NCBI GenBank assembly: GCA_023663025.1
Contig: JAMPIC010000005.1
Location: 1 to 64,000 of the forward strand
Reading direction: 5' to 3'
DNA from: Prevotella sp.
Lineage (GTDB): Bacteria > Bacillota > Clostridia > Oscillospirales > Ruminococcaceae
Length of the DNA stretch: 64,000 nt
How positions within the stretch are numbered: the stretch's first letter is position 1; the number at the start of each line of letters is the position of its first letter. Below, piece by piece: positions 43,879 through 52,895 of this stretch. Position numbers and translations under genes: made by a program. Below the pieces are notes generated by a model that was given only the letters and a program-made list of their open reading frames with translations, made no database searches and was not told the DNA's origin.

Positions 43879-44295
43879 TTAGGCAACATTACATTCTCTA
43901 ATGTGAGATTTTACCAATGTTTGATTGGGTTTAAGAGTAATATCTCGTTCAATGGCTTCAGCTATTTTTGCGGGAGATGGATGATAGCCATTTGGTAAAT
44001 TTCTAATATGTTCACACACATTAACGGGTATTTTTGTTGTTTCTAAATGGATTTTTGGAATTGAAACCGTTGGGGCAATCGGTAAAACTGTAATTTTCTC
44101 CATGTCAGCATAAGAATTAGGTGGTATTTTAGTTTGTGGTTTTTCAATGCTCCTTTTTAAATACTCCCATAACATAGTAATTGAGTCTCTATTTCTAATT
44201 GCTAAGATTATTGCAGTAAGACTCACTCCAACAAGAATCAATTCGTTCTTATGCTCTTTAACCCACTTGATAAATTTACTCTTTTGTTCTCTCAT
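43879..44295 (-). CDS. unknown single-pass membrane protein
   Basis: The 138-residue protein has a basic N-terminal tail, a helix at residues ~18-33 (NELILVGVSLTAIILAI) and then a polar, Pro-rich region. The C-terminal segment (LPNGYHPSPAKIAEAIERDI) looks helical. ACGGAGGTTTATT precedes the ATG. It sits between the MerR-like gene and the lipoprotein, same strand. No family recognised. Confidence 0.5.
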   Translation of the reverse strand: MREQKSKFIKWVKEHKNELILVGVSLTAIILAIRNRDSITMLWEYLKRSIEKPQTKIPPNSYADMEKITVLPIAPTVSIPKIHLETTKIPVNVCEHIRNLPNGYHPSPAKIAEAIERDITLKPNQTLVKSHIRECNVA

Positions 44296-44377
44296 AATAA
44301 ACCTCCGTAATAAATTATTAATTTTTGATACATTGTTTTTATTATTGTCATAATCTTATTTTTAAAACTATATGATA

Positions 44378-45451
44378 TCAATCCTCCCTTTTGTAGTTTT
44401 CGCAATAAATTTGGAATGAATTTGCGATATATCGGAATATGTATACTTTTACATTTTTCTTCTTGCATAAAATATATTCATCACTACGCAATAAAAAATA
44501 ATCCTTAATGTTATCCAATAAAATTATGTTGTAGTCTTTTGAAACAATTTCAATTTTGGTCAAAATGCCGCATATTTGCTCAATTTCCCATTGTACCTCA
44601 GCAGAGAATGGACTTTTTTTATTCACACAAAATTTATAAAGGTTTTCAAAACTTTCTGTAAGAACCTTATCTATTTCATTATCCGAATTTTTCACAGTTG
44701 TGCAATAATATTTCACGGCATTAATGAAGAATAATGTCTCATCGCAAGTTACTGTTGGTTCATCACCTGTCATAAGCCACACAGCAACACCTTCAAAAAA
44801 TATTACAGATTCCGAAATAACCTTCGAAATAATTTTATGTATTTCTGTAATTTTAAGCTGTACCTCTTCTGAATAATAGGAATATTTTTCAGCATAAAGT
44901 TTTTTGGTATTTTCAAGAGCTTCAATCAAAATATCCACTTCTTCGTCTGTAAAAGCTTTACTGATAAGGTCGTCATATTCATCACTAAGGCTTTTTCCAA
45001 AGCGAAAATTTTTACCAATTAATGAGAGGTATTTTATAGTTTTATCATAGTTCCATTTACTGTTTAAGTTAAGAATAATCTCAGGTGTGATACCCGTTTC
45101 CAATATAGCTTCTTGGGCATCAATATCCCTGTCGTACTCTTCTCTGCGCTTTTTTAACTTATTAAGATATTTTTCATGAAATGTTTTATAATTAAAATCA
45201 GTAGATTTTCCATAAATAATTTTTTTAATCTCTGAATTAGTGTACCAATCTTTTTTATTTTTGCAAAGCCCATTATAATCTTTTATCTCTTTTATCATAC
45301 GGATTTTTTTAATTTCCATTTCATCAAAATGTTGTGCAATTCCTTGCCCTGTTTTATGAGTATCAAGTATTGCATCTATCCATCCTTGAAGTGTTTGTTT
45401 CGGTACATCAAGTTCTTTACTCAATTGAGAAACGGTTTTGATTTTTTTCAT
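44378..45451 (-). CDS. MerR-like regulator with large unknown sensor domain
   Basis: In this 357-residue protein the N-terminal ~75 residues (TVSQLSKELDVPKQTLQGWI, then MEIKKIRMIKEIKDY) fit a MerR-type winged HTH. The remaining ~280 residues are helical, Lys/Glu/Tyr rich and unrecognised. AAAGGAGGTATCTGT before the ATG is nearly the same leader as before the lipoprotein gene. It probably controls the downstream membrane protein and lipoprotein. Strongly AT-rich compared with neighbours. Confidence 0.55.
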   Translation of the reverse strand: MKKIKTVSQLSKELDVPKQTLQGWIDAILDTHKTGQGIAQHFDEMEIKKIRMIKEIKDYNGLCKNKKDWYTNSEIKKIIYGKSTDFNYKTFHEKYLNKLKKRREEYDRDIDAQEAILETGITPEIILNLNSKWNYDKTIKYLSLIGKNFRFGKSLSDEYDDLISKAFTDEEVDILIEALENTKKLYAEKYSYYSEEVQLKITEIHKIISKVISESVIFFEGVAVWLMTGDEPTVTCDETLFFINAVKYYCTTVKNSDNEIDKVLTESFENLYKFCVNKKSPFSAEVQWEIEQICGILTKIEIVSKDYNIILLDNIKDYFLLRSDEYILCKKKNVKVYIFRYIANSFQIYCENYKRED

Positions 45452-45660
45452 ACAGATACCTCCTTTATTTAAGTATAAAACTTACTGAGATCAGAAAGCA
45501 ATACTATATTTTCAACAAATTTTTACAATGCTTTTTGTTAAGTATGACAGAAATAAATTGCATATACAAAAGCTGCCGATACATTAGTATAAGTATCGAC
45601 AGCCATATAATCCGCTGTATTTGTCTTTTAATAATATTTTTGAAAAACTTCTACATCGCT

Positions 45661-45768
45661 GTCAGCCTAAAGGCTGAGCCTTTGCCCTTATGGGCGTATA
45701 TTGCCTGTAAGGGTAAATTGCTCCCACGGGCAACAATACTTCCGTACCGTTACCTGCCTAAAGCCGAG
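45661..45768 (-). repeat. RNA-like interspersed repeat, copy 1
   Basis: Read on the minus strand this ~108-base element contains ACGGTAC-GGAA-GTATTGT (GNRA-type loop), CCCGTGGGAGCA, a GCCC-ATAA-GGGC helix and finally AAAGGCTCAGCCTTT. It aligns well with 63746-63856 on the plus strand and partly with 55711-55790 on the minus strand. It lies between the 45809 gene and the MerR-like gene. Confidence 0.7.
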
Positions 45769-45808
45769 GGACTTTATTCCGCTAAAAATTATTCAACGCC
45801 TTGTGGTA

Positions 45809-46705
45809 TCATTCGCTGTCGTCATCATCATCTTCGCCGCCGAGTACAGCGCCGCTTAAATTCACATAATTGCCTTTTGCCGCCAAATCCATAATCTTTT
45901 TGAGCACCTCGCCGTCCTTAATAACCGCGCCGCTTAAGTTAAGGAATGAGCCGTTGCCGTTGCCGCAGAAATAATTTTCGTTTTCCTGCCGCTCTTGTAT
46001 CTCCCGCCAAACGTCCGCATATGTCCAATCCTCCAGCTCGGCGTAGGCGTCAAGCTCCTTTGCGGACATAACGGTTTCCGCAAAATGGAGGGCGTTCAGC
46101 AGGAACGTCACCAGCCCGCTTTCGCCGCTGTTGAACGGTATTTCGTAGACCCTCAGCAGACCGTCCTGCGTTTTCTTGCTTAACGTTGGCTTGAAACGGC
46201 TTCTTTCAAGCGGGTACTGCAAACTGTTCTCCCAATCCTTGCCGCGCTCGATAATAAAGCGGGACTGCCCGTCTCCCGTGTCGTTCACGCCGCCCTGCAC
46301 CGCAAAGCGGAACACATAGTCGGTGTTGGGTTCAAGCTGTTTCTCGCACTTGATCTGCGACCATGTCCAGTGCCAGTCGCCTATCTCGAAAACCTGCACG
46401 TTCTCACCGTCAAAATCGGAAACGAACAGCCTGCCGCCCGCGTTTACGGGGTTACCGTCCGATGACTGACAATTTTCGTCGAATTTAAACTCCCCGGCGT
46501 TGAAATTTATAACTTTACTCATTTTAAAATCCTCCGTATCCTTTACGGGCGGAGTTTTCGCGCCTTCGAGCAGTCTTATCCGCAGTTCGGAGACGCGCTC
46601 CGCCCTGCCGCTTTTTACCAGTCCCCGCGCCCTTTTCGGGTACGTCCGACCGATTTCGTTATCGAATTTGTCCGTAACAATAACGTTTTTTTCTATGGGT
46701 GTCAC
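45809..46705 (-). CDS. unknown conserved-type protein with acidic tail
   Basis: The 298-residue protein starts with EKNVIVTDKFDNEIG and TYPKRARGLVKSGRAERV, an N-terminal motif I associate with uncharacterised Clostridia proteins. A middle beta-rich region (residues ~65-200) has WHWTWSQIKCEKQLEPNTDY. The last 60 residues contain two NLSGAV segments and an all-acidic end (EDDDDD). The start is uncertain: GTG 46705 lies within the only ribosome-site-like run (AGGGGGTG), so an AUA start at 46696 or a later ATG is possible. Function not recognised. Confidence 0.55.
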   Translation of the reverse strand: MTPIEKNVIVTDKFDNEIGRTYPKRARGLVKSGRAERVSELRIRLLEGAKTPPVKDTEDFKMSKVINFNAGEFKFDENCQSSDGNPVNAGGRLFVSDFDGENVQVFEIGDWHWTWSQIKCEKQLEPNTDYVFRFAVQGGVNDTGDGQSRFIIERGKDWENSLQYPLERSRFKPTLSKKTQDGLLRVYEIPFNSGESGLVTFLLNALHFAETVMSAKELDAYAELEDWTYADVWREIQERQENENYFCGNGNGSFLNLSGAVIKDGEVLKKIMDLAAKGNYVNLSGAVLGGEDDDDDSE

Positions 46706-47081
46706 CCCCTTGCTACCTATTCGGTTTTTAGTATATGTCCTGCTGTTTTTTGTTATGGGTGTCGTCCCCTGTTACAATGATAACATATTTGCTATTTTGT
46801 GACAATTGACGTTTTTTACAATTTTCGCCCTGATTTTTTGTACTGCGGCAAACCAATAAAATAACACCTTTTGCAGTGGCGGATTTGATTATTGTTTTGT
46901 AGGACTGCTATATATAAATATCCTGCGATTAAAGCCGGACGAAGCTGTTATGAGAACAACTCCACAGATATATAAGCAATATTTTTTACGGAAATTTTTT
47001 TAAAGGGTATTGCGAAATACGGCGGCATATGGTAAAATTATTATCAATTCAAGAGGTATTTTTACCGGAAAGGACGGTATT
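46706..47081. other. intergenic region with a duplicated leader motif
   Basis: These 376 bases separate two divergent genes. On the minus strand GGGGACGACACCCATAACA (near 46755-46773) and GGGGGTGACACCCATAGAA (near 46693-46711) are near-identical, 59 bases apart, the second overlapping the start of the 45809-46705 gene. No clear promoter for the GH2 gene was fixed. Confidence 0.45.
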
Positions 47082-50000
47082 ATGAAAAAATTATTCAACG
47101 ACGGCTGGAAATTCAAGAAAACCGACGTGGATCTGTCTTTGGAACAGCTCCCGGCGGACGGCTGGAAAAGAGTGGATATCCCCCACGACTGGCTGATACA
47201 TCAGACAAAGAACCTTTACGAAACAAGCGCGGGCTGGTACAGAAAAAGCTTCACGGCAAGCGGCGAAGCTTCCGCGCGGATAGTCCGCTTCGAGGGCGTG
47301 TACATGGATACCGCAGTCTGGGTCAACGGCAGGCTTGCGGGCGAGTGGAAGTACGGCTACTCCACATTCGAGTTCGACATAACCGCTCTGGTGAACGAGG
47401 GTGAAAACGAGATAACCGTAAAGGTGTCTCACCGTGCGCCCAACTCCCGCTGGTACTCGGGCGCGGGAATTTTCCGGAACGTTTGGTTTTTGGAGCACAA
47501 GGGCGCATACCTGAAATCGGACGGCGTGTACTTCTCCGAAAAGCAGGACGGTCAGAACGCCAATGTCCGCAGGATCAAGCTGTCCGCGGAAAGCGTCGGC
47601 GGCGACGAGGTGGAGTATACCATATCCGACGGCGGCGGAAAAGTCCTGCTGACGGCAAAGGGCAAGCCAAACGAGGAGATATCCGCGACTGCGGAAAACC
47701 CGCTTCTGTGGGACGTGGCTTCGCCCGATCTGTACACCCTCGAAACAAAGCTTTTCGACGGCGGAAAGCTTGCGGACAGCCAATCCTGCAAGATCGGCTT
47801 CAGGACGGTGGAGTTCAGGGCGGACAGCGGCTTTTGGCTCAACGGCAAAAATTTCAAGCTGAACGGAGTGTGCCTTCACCACGATCTGGGCGCACTGGGC
47901 GCGGCTGTGAACAGAACAGCTCTGCGGAGACAGCTGGCGTCTATGAAAGAAATGGGCGCGAACGCTGTGAGAACGTCCCACAATATGCCCGCCGTCGAGC
48001 TTATGGAGCTTTGCGACGAAATGGGAATTTTAGTCGACAGCGAAGCTTTCGATATGTGGGAGCTGAAAAAGACAGACTATGACTACGCCCGTTTCTTTGA
48101 CGACTGGTACGCACGCGATGTGGCAAGCTGGGTGCGCCGGGACAGAAATCACCCCTCGGTAATAATGTGGAGCGTGGGCAACGAGATATACGATACGCAT
48201 GTTTCCCCGCGCGGAGCCGAGGTGACGAAAATGCTCTGCGGCGAGGTAAGGAAGCACGACCCCAACCGAAACGCCTATACCACCATCGGCTCAAACTATA
48301 TCGAGTGGGAGGGCGCGCAGAAGTGCGCCATGGAGATCGATACGGTGGGCTACAACTACGGCGAGCGTCTTTATGAGGATCATCACCGCCGTTTCCCGAA
48401 CTGGATCATCTACGGCAGTGAGACTGCGGCAAGGGTGCAGAGCAGAAGCATTTACCACTTTCCGAAGTCGGCGGCGTACATAACTCATGACGACTTGCAG
48501 TGTTCAAATCTGGAAAACTGCCGCGCGGGACTTTCCGAGCGCACTTCCCAGACCTCGATAATCGCCGACAGGGATACGCCTTTCAGCGCGGGACAGTTTA
48601 TCTGGACGGGCAGCGATTACCTTGGCGAACCCAGTCCCTATTCCACCAAAAACTCCTACTACGGTCCTATCGACACTGCGGGCTTCCGCAAGGACGTATA
48701 TTACCTTTATCAGGCGGCGTGGACGGACAAGACCGTTCTGCACCTTATGCCCTACTGGGACTTTAACGACGGTCAGCTCATCGACGTGATGGTCTACACA
48801 AATCAGCCTTACGCCGAGCTGTTCTTTAACGGAAAATCCTTGGGCAAAAAGGCTGTGGAGGGTATCTACAGCGCAGATTGGCAGCTTCCCTACCAAAAGG
48901 GAGAGCTTCGCGCCGTCTCCTACGATAAGGACGGGAACGTCACCGCCGAGGACAGCGTGCGCTCTTTCGGCGATACGGCGGAGATACGTCTAACACCCGA
49001 CAAAACGACCCTAAAAGCCGACGGCGAGGATATGATCTTCCTTGACATTTCCGCTTACGACGCGGAGGGTACTTTTGCTGCCAATGCCCGTAACCGCGTG
49101 CTGGCAGAGGTAAGCGGCGCGGGACGTCTGGTAGGTCTGGACAGCGGCGACAGCACCGATTACGACGAATACAAGTCCTCCTCGAAAAAGCTTTTCGGCG
49201 GTAAGCTTCTTGCCATGATAGCGGGAAAAGACTGCGGCGGGGAGATTTCCGTAAAGGTCACGTCGGAGGGACTTCCCGCAGCGGAACTCACCCTTTACGC
49301 CGAGGACGCCGTTTTTCCCGAGGGCAGGGCTGACGCTTTCGAGGAGAACGCTCCCATAGGAACGCTGAAAGAAATTCCCGTGCGGAAGATAGAGATTTCC
49401 GCTTCGGCGCAGCACTTAGGAAAGGACGCCGCCGAAGCCGAGGTCACGGCGAAGGTACTGCCCGAAAACGCAGAGTACGGCGTGGATTGGGCTGCCGTTA
49501 CCGAAACGGGAGTAATTACCAATATAGCCTCCGTAGAGGGAGACGGTCTCAAAGCAAAGGTCAGGGTTTACGGGGACGGTAAATTCAGGCTCCGCTGCTA
49601 TAGCTGTAACGGCAAGCCTCACCCCGAAATAATCTCAGAGCTTGAAATGGACGCCGCCGGACTTGGCAGCGTGGTGATAAACCCCTACGCCGCGCTTGTC
49701 AAGGGAAGCCTTTACAATATGAGTCCCACACAGCTTGACGAGGTGTCCGAGGGCGGCGTGAAGATCGCCAAAGGCAGCGGAAATATCGTAGGTTTCCGCA
49801 GCGTGAACTTCGGCAGAGCAGGCTCGGACAGCTTTTCGGTAAACCTTATCAACTGGCACAACAACGACAACGTGCGCTTCTCGCTGTGGAACGGTATGCC
49901 CGGGGAGGACGGTTCCGAAAAACTGGGGGATTTCGTTTACCGAGCGGACTTTATCTGGCAGACATATATCCCCAACAGCTTTAAGCTTGAGCGTCCCTTA

Positions 50001-50447
50001 AAGGGCGTTAAAGACTTGTGCTTCGAGTTTGAAAAGTCCGACAAGAGGATATATTTCGGCGGCTTTATTTTCGAGGGCGGAGACGAATCCTACTCCGAGA
50101 TAAGCGCGGCGGAGTACTCCAATATACGCGGCGACAGCTTCACGGCAGGTGAGAACGCCGTGGAACGTATCGGCAACAACGTTTTCATCGACTACGACGG
50201 TTTTGATTTTTCAAAGGGCGTGACAAGCGTTACCGTCAGGGGCAGGACCCGCAACGCCAACGATTCCGTGCATATGCGTATCGTGGGCGAAAGCGGCGAG
50301 ATCAAGGAGATACTGGAGTTCCCTCGCAGCGAGGACTATCTTGAGAAAACCTTTGCGGTAAGCGGCTTTACCGGCAAGGCGGACGTTAAGTTCGATTTCC
50401 TGCCCGGCTGCGATTTCGACTTCCTGAGCTTTAAATTCAACGCGTAA
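47082..50447 (+). CDS. large multidomain GH2 beta-galactosidase-like enzyme
   Basis: The protein has 1121 residues. The GH2 N-terminal domain, immunoglobulin-like domain and TIM barrel (~residues 1-560) carry acid/base Glu in VIMWSVGNEIYD and nucleophile Glu in WIIYGSETAARV. DUF4982-like (LMPYWDFNDGQLIDVMVYTN) and GH2 C5-like domains follow, then a CBM6-like module (VNFGRAGSDSFSVNLINWHN). No signal peptide, hence intracellular despite a binding module. The start at 47082 has AAGGACGG upstream and matches family N-termini (LFNDGWKFKK). Terminal galactose or related residues are likely substrates. Confidence 0.87.
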   Translation: MKKLFNDGWKFKKTDVDLSLEQLPADGWKRVDIPHDWLIHQTKNLYETSAGWYRKSFTASGEASARIVRFEGVYMDTAVWVNGRLAGEWKYGYSTFEFDITALVNEGENEITVKVSHRAPNSRWYSGAGIFRNVWFLEHKGAYLKSDGVYFSEKQDGQNANVRRIKLSAESVGGDEVEYTISDGGGKVLLTAKGKPNEEISATAENPLLWDVASPDLYTLETKLFDGGKLADSQSCKIGFRTVEFRADSGFWLNGKNFKLNGVCLHHDLGALGAAVNRTALRRQLASMKEMGANAVRTSHNMPAVELMELCDEMGILVDSEAFDMWELKKTDYDYARFFDDWYARDVASWVRRDRNHPSVIMWSVGNEIYDTHVSPRGAEVTKMLCGEVRKHDPNRNAYTTIGSNYIEWEGAQKCAMEIDTVGYNYGERLYEDHHRRFPNWIIYGSETAARVQSRSIYHFPKSAAYITHDDLQCSNLENCRAGLSERTSQTSIIADRDTPFSAGQFIWTGSDYLGEPSPYSTKNSYYGPIDTAGFRKDVYYLYQAAWTDKTVLHLMPYWDFNDGQLIDVMVYTNQPYAELFFNGKSLGKKAVEGIYSADWQLPYQKGELRAVSYDKDGNVTAEDSVRSFGDTAEIRLTPDKTTLKADGEDMIFLDISAYDAEGTFAANARNRVLAEVSGAGRLVGLDSGDSTDYDEYKSSSKKLFGGKLLAMIAGKDCGGEISVKVTSEGLPAAELTLYAEDAVFPEGRADAFEENAPIGTLKEIPVRKIEISASAQHLGKDAAEAEVTAKVLPENAEYGVDWAAVTETGVITNIASVEGDGLKAKVRVYGDGKFRLRCYSCNGKPHPEIISELEMDAAGLGSVVINPYAALVKGSLYNMSPTQLDEVSEGGVKIAKGSGNIVGFRSVNFGRAGSDSFSVNLINWHNNDNVRFSLWNGMPGEDGSEKLGDFVYRADFIWQTYIPNSFKLERPLKGVKDLCFEFEKSDKRIYFGGFIFEGGDESYSEISAAEYSNIRGDSFTAGENAVERIGNNVFIDYDGFDFSKGVTSVTVRGRTRNANDSVHMRIVGESGEIKEILEFPRSEDYLEKTFAVSGFTGKADVKFDFLPGCDFDFLSFKFNA

Positions 50448-50456
50448 CGGTTCGCG

Positions 50457-50484
50457 GCGTACCCGATACAATTCGGGTACGCCG
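50457..50484 (+). terminator. terminator after the large GH2 gene
   Basis: GGCGTACCCGA and TCGGGTACGCC pair perfectly around TACAAT, followed by GTTTTTGCCGTTTTT. Confidence 0.88.
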
Positions 50485-50518
50485 TTTTTGCCGTTTTTAT
50501 TTTATATTGCAAAAGGAC

Positions 50519-50547
50519 TTGAAAAAATTGCTGTAATGTGCTACAAT
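50519..50547 (+). promoter_or_regulatory. promoter of the 50557 lipoprotein gene
   Basis: TTGAAA (50519-50524), 17 bases, TACAAT (50542-50547). The predicted transcript start falls about 50553-50555, within a few bases of the ATG at 50557, so the message may be leaderless. Confidence 0.65.
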
Positions 50548-50556
50548 GTTTATATT

Positions 50557-51135
50557 ATGAAAAAATATTTATTTTTTACCGTTTCAGCGGCAGCTGCGGT
50601 TTTTCTTTCCGCCTGCCAAAGAGACAGAACTGCCACCGTCGTCTATACGGACGTTCCGTCTCCGCTTACACAAATGACGTTCAGCGAATCCCTGCCGCCC
50701 GAAACTTACAGCGAATATATGGCGACATATACTTCCGAGACCGAAACTTCGCGGGGGGGACATTACTTTTCAATGCTGATCGGAAGCGGTATCTATGCGG
50801 ATACGGGAGTGACTGCGCCTCCCGGAATTGGAGGGGGTCTTGAAACGCTTAAAAAAGATACCGCCGTTGCGACTGCGCCGCCGGTTTCCGAACCCGACGG
50901 TGAGGAAACCGTAACCTGCGCCCCGACCGGTACGGACGTCCCGACCGATACGGATACCGATATCACGGAAACCGAAGTAACCGAGGAAACGACGACAGTC
51001 ACCACGCTTGTGCGCCCCAAGGCGGATACCGGAATATCGGCATTTGTAACGAAAGTGACAGGAATATCAGCCGATACCTCGCAGACAAGCCTTTCTTCCG
51101 AATCGGAAACAACAGATACCTCGGACGCCGAGTAG
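50557..51135 (+). CDS. Thr-rich lipoprotein, unknown function
   Basis: The 192-residue protein has signal peptide MKKYLFFTVSAAAAVFLSAC with lipobox Cys at residue 20. The mature part is almost all Thr, Pro, Asp, Glu and Ser (for example TDTDTDITETEVTEETTTV), suggesting an extended surface stalk with no folded domain. No ribosome site precedes the ATG. It ends 29 bases before metA and may be co-transcribed with it. Confidence 0.7.
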   Translation: MKKYLFFTVSAAAAVFLSACQRDRTATVVYTDVPSPLTQMTFSESLPPETYSEYMATYTSETETSRGGHYFSMLIGSGIYADTGVTAPPGIGGGLETLKKDTAVATAPPVSEPDGEETVTCAPTGTDVPTDTDTDITETEVTEETTTVTTLVRPKADTGISAFVTKVTGISADTSQTSLSSESETTDTSDAE

Positions 51136-51164
51136 TCTAAAGAAATCAAAGGAGTTCCTTGCAA

Positions 51165-52094
51165 ATGCCTATCAATATCCCAAATAATCTTCCCGCCTAC
51201 ACCGTACTTAACAACGAAAATATTTTCGTGATGACCGATACCGCCGCCGCGCACCAGGATATCCGTCCGCTGCGTATAGCCATCGTAAACCTGATGCCCA
51301 AAAAGATCGAGACCGAGACCCAGATACTCCGCCTGCTTTCCAATACGCCGCTTCAGGTGGACATTGAGCTTATCCAGATGGCAAGCCACGTCACAAAAAA
51401 CACGCCCATCGAACATCTGACAAAGTTTTACAAAACCTTTGACGACGTAAGCGGCGAGCGTTTCGACGGACTTATCATAACCGGCGCACCCGTGGAGCAG
51501 ATACCCTTTGAGGAAGTCGACTACTGGAAAGAGCTTTGCGGCATTATGGAGTGGTCGAAAACCAATGTGTGCTCGACCCTCCACATCTGCTGGGGAGCGC
51601 AGGCGGGACTGTACTATCACTACGGCGTGCCGAAGTACGACCTGCCGCAGAAAATGTTCGGAGTGTTTCCCCACAGGGCGGAAGTGACCAACAATCCGCT
51701 GCTGAGAGGCTTCGACGAGAAGTTCAACGTCCCGCACTCGCGGCACACCGAGATACGGCGCATGGACGTGGAAAAGGTCAGGGAGCTGAAAATACTCGCG
51801 TCCTCGCCGGAATCGGGAATTGCGGTAATTTCCGACGGTACGGACCGCCAGTTCTTTATTCTGGGACATCTGGAGTACGACCGCTTCACCCTCGCAAACG
51901 AGTACTTCCGCGACAGGGACAAGGGGCTGCCCATAGAAGTCCCCAAGCATTACTTCCCCTATGACGATCCCTCCGAACCGCCGCACTTTAACTGGCGTTC
52001 CCACGCAAATCTGCTGTTTTCAAACTGGCTGAACTACTGCGTTTACCAGAAAACTCCATACGACCTTGAAAAGCTTGAGCCGCTCGTTTACTGA
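51165..52094 (+). CDS. metA: homoserine O-acetyltransferase (MetA family)
   Basis: The enzyme activates homoserine by acylation, the first committed step to methionine. It has 309 residues as usual. Catalytic Cys142 lies in LHICWGAQAG. Position 111 is Glu (TGAPVEQIPF), the residue reported to favour acetyl-CoA over succinyl-CoA in this family, so the acetyl form is likely despite the traditional succinyltransferase name. ATG 51165 is chosen over TTG 51159 (AAAGGAGTTCC upstream). The stop codon lies in the terminator stem. Confidence 0.93.
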   Translation: MPINIPNNLPAYTVLNNENIFVMTDTAAAHQDIRPLRIAIVNLMPKKIETETQILRLLSNTPLQVDIELIQMASHVTKNTPIEHLTKFYKTFDDVSGERFDGLIITGAPVEQIPFEEVDYWKELCGIMEWSKTNVCSTLHICWGAQAGLYYHYGVPKYDLPQKMFGVFPHRAEVTNNPLLRGFDEKFNVPHSRHTEIRRMDVEKVRELKILASSPESGIAVISDGTDRQFFILGHLEYDRFTLANEYFRDRDKGLPIEVPKHYFPYDDPSEPPHFNWRSHANLLFSNWLNYCVYQKTPYDLEKLEPLVY

Positions 52095-52103
52095 GCGGCT
52101 CAA
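52075..52103 (+). terminator. terminator overlapping the metA stop codon
   Basis: TTGAGCCGCTC and GAGCGGCTCAA pair perfectly, then a run of eight T. The TGA at 52092-52094 lies at the edge of the loop. Confidence 0.9.
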
Positions 52104-52122
52104 ATTTTTTTGGAAAGTAAGA

Positions 52123-52737
52123 TCAGCATTCCACGCCGATCTTACCCATAAAGTTCTTGATAGTGCTAAGTTCCGGGAAAAACAGCACGTTGAACGCCTT
52201 GTGGCTGTCCGTTATTTCAATGGAATTATTTACAAAGCACATTGCGGAAGCATTCGCACCGCTGATGGAAATTATCTCCGCGGACGGCGAGGTCACGCTT
52301 TCGGGAACGGAAATATCCACCGTCATTCCCGACATAAGCGCAAAGCTGTTTGCGTATGCCGCCGACACGATGTTCACTGTTTCGCGGACGACGGACGTGC
52401 TCATTTCGTCCATATCCTCCTTTTTCTGAATGGACACTCCGGGAAAGAATGTCTCTGCCAATCTGTTGATAAAAGCGTAAGGGAACACAAACAGTACCGA
52501 GCCGAGCATATCTCCGCTGAGCTTGATGAGGAAAGCCTCAGCGTCGGAGCTGTGCATATCCGCGATCTTTCCCGCCAGCGCGGCGGCGAGTATTTTTACC
52601 TGCGGCGTTGAAATGTCCGTAGCGGAAGATATCATCTGAGAAACGGCGGTGGCTGCGTTGCCCGCGCCGATGTTGCATATTTCCTGAAGCACAGACCTGT
52701 GCATTTCTTCAAATTCGTTAAAACTGTTAAGTGACAT
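52123..52737 (-). CDS. cheC: CheC-like chemotaxis phosphatase
   Basis: This 204-residue CheC/CheX/FliY family protein has two phosphatase motifs: EICNIGAGNAATAVSQM near residues 19-35 and STSVVRETVNIVSAAYANSF near residues 117-136 (Glu and Asn of each ExxN pair). It would dephosphorylate CheY-P or bind CheD in the cytoplasm. No other chemotaxis gene is in the window, so it could be part of another response-regulator circuit. Confidence 0.83.
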   Translation of the reverse strand: MSLNSFNEFEEMHRSVLQEICNIGAGNAATAVSQMISSATDISTPQVKILAAALAGKIADMHSSDAEAFLIKLSGDMLGSVLFVFPYAFINRLAETFFPGVSIQKKEDMDEMSTSVVRETVNIVSAAYANSFALMSGMTVDISVPESVTSPSAEIISISGANASAMCFVNNSIEITDSHKAFNVLFFPELSTIKNFMGKIGVEC

Positions 52738-52838
52738 AAATAAGCTCTTGCCTCCATGGTTTTTTATATCCTATGCCGATTTGATTGCCGATGTAACTTT
52801 GAAACCGCGCAAATTGCGCAGGCAAAGCACGCAGACAG

Positions 52839-52865
52839 CCGCACATAAAACCCGTTTATGTGCGG
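52839..52865. terminator. hairpin between cheC and the SHOCT protein gene
   Basis: CCGCACATAAA and TTTATGTGCGG pair perfectly over five bases, past the end of the 52896 gene on the minus strand. The T run is poor, so termination is only likely. Confidence 0.55.
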
Positions 52866-52895
52866 GAGCGCGCCGACCGGAAACGATCCGACCGA

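Larger units (their letters stand above)
39660..45451. mobile_element. serine-recombinase mobile element with AT-rich cargo
   Basis: A large serine recombinase and TnpW-like gene at one side, about 500 bp of hairpins, then three AT-rich genes on the same strand that differ in composition from flanking DNA. This is the layout of Tn4451-like or small integrative elements. Exact ends were not found: the left end should lie near 39600-39660 and the right end between 45451 and 45810. Confidence 0.65.

Noticed and set aside
50793..52004. 403-residue frame antisense to the lipoprotein gene and metA
   Set aside because: It spans two real genes and their gap, lacks a ribosome site and matches no family.
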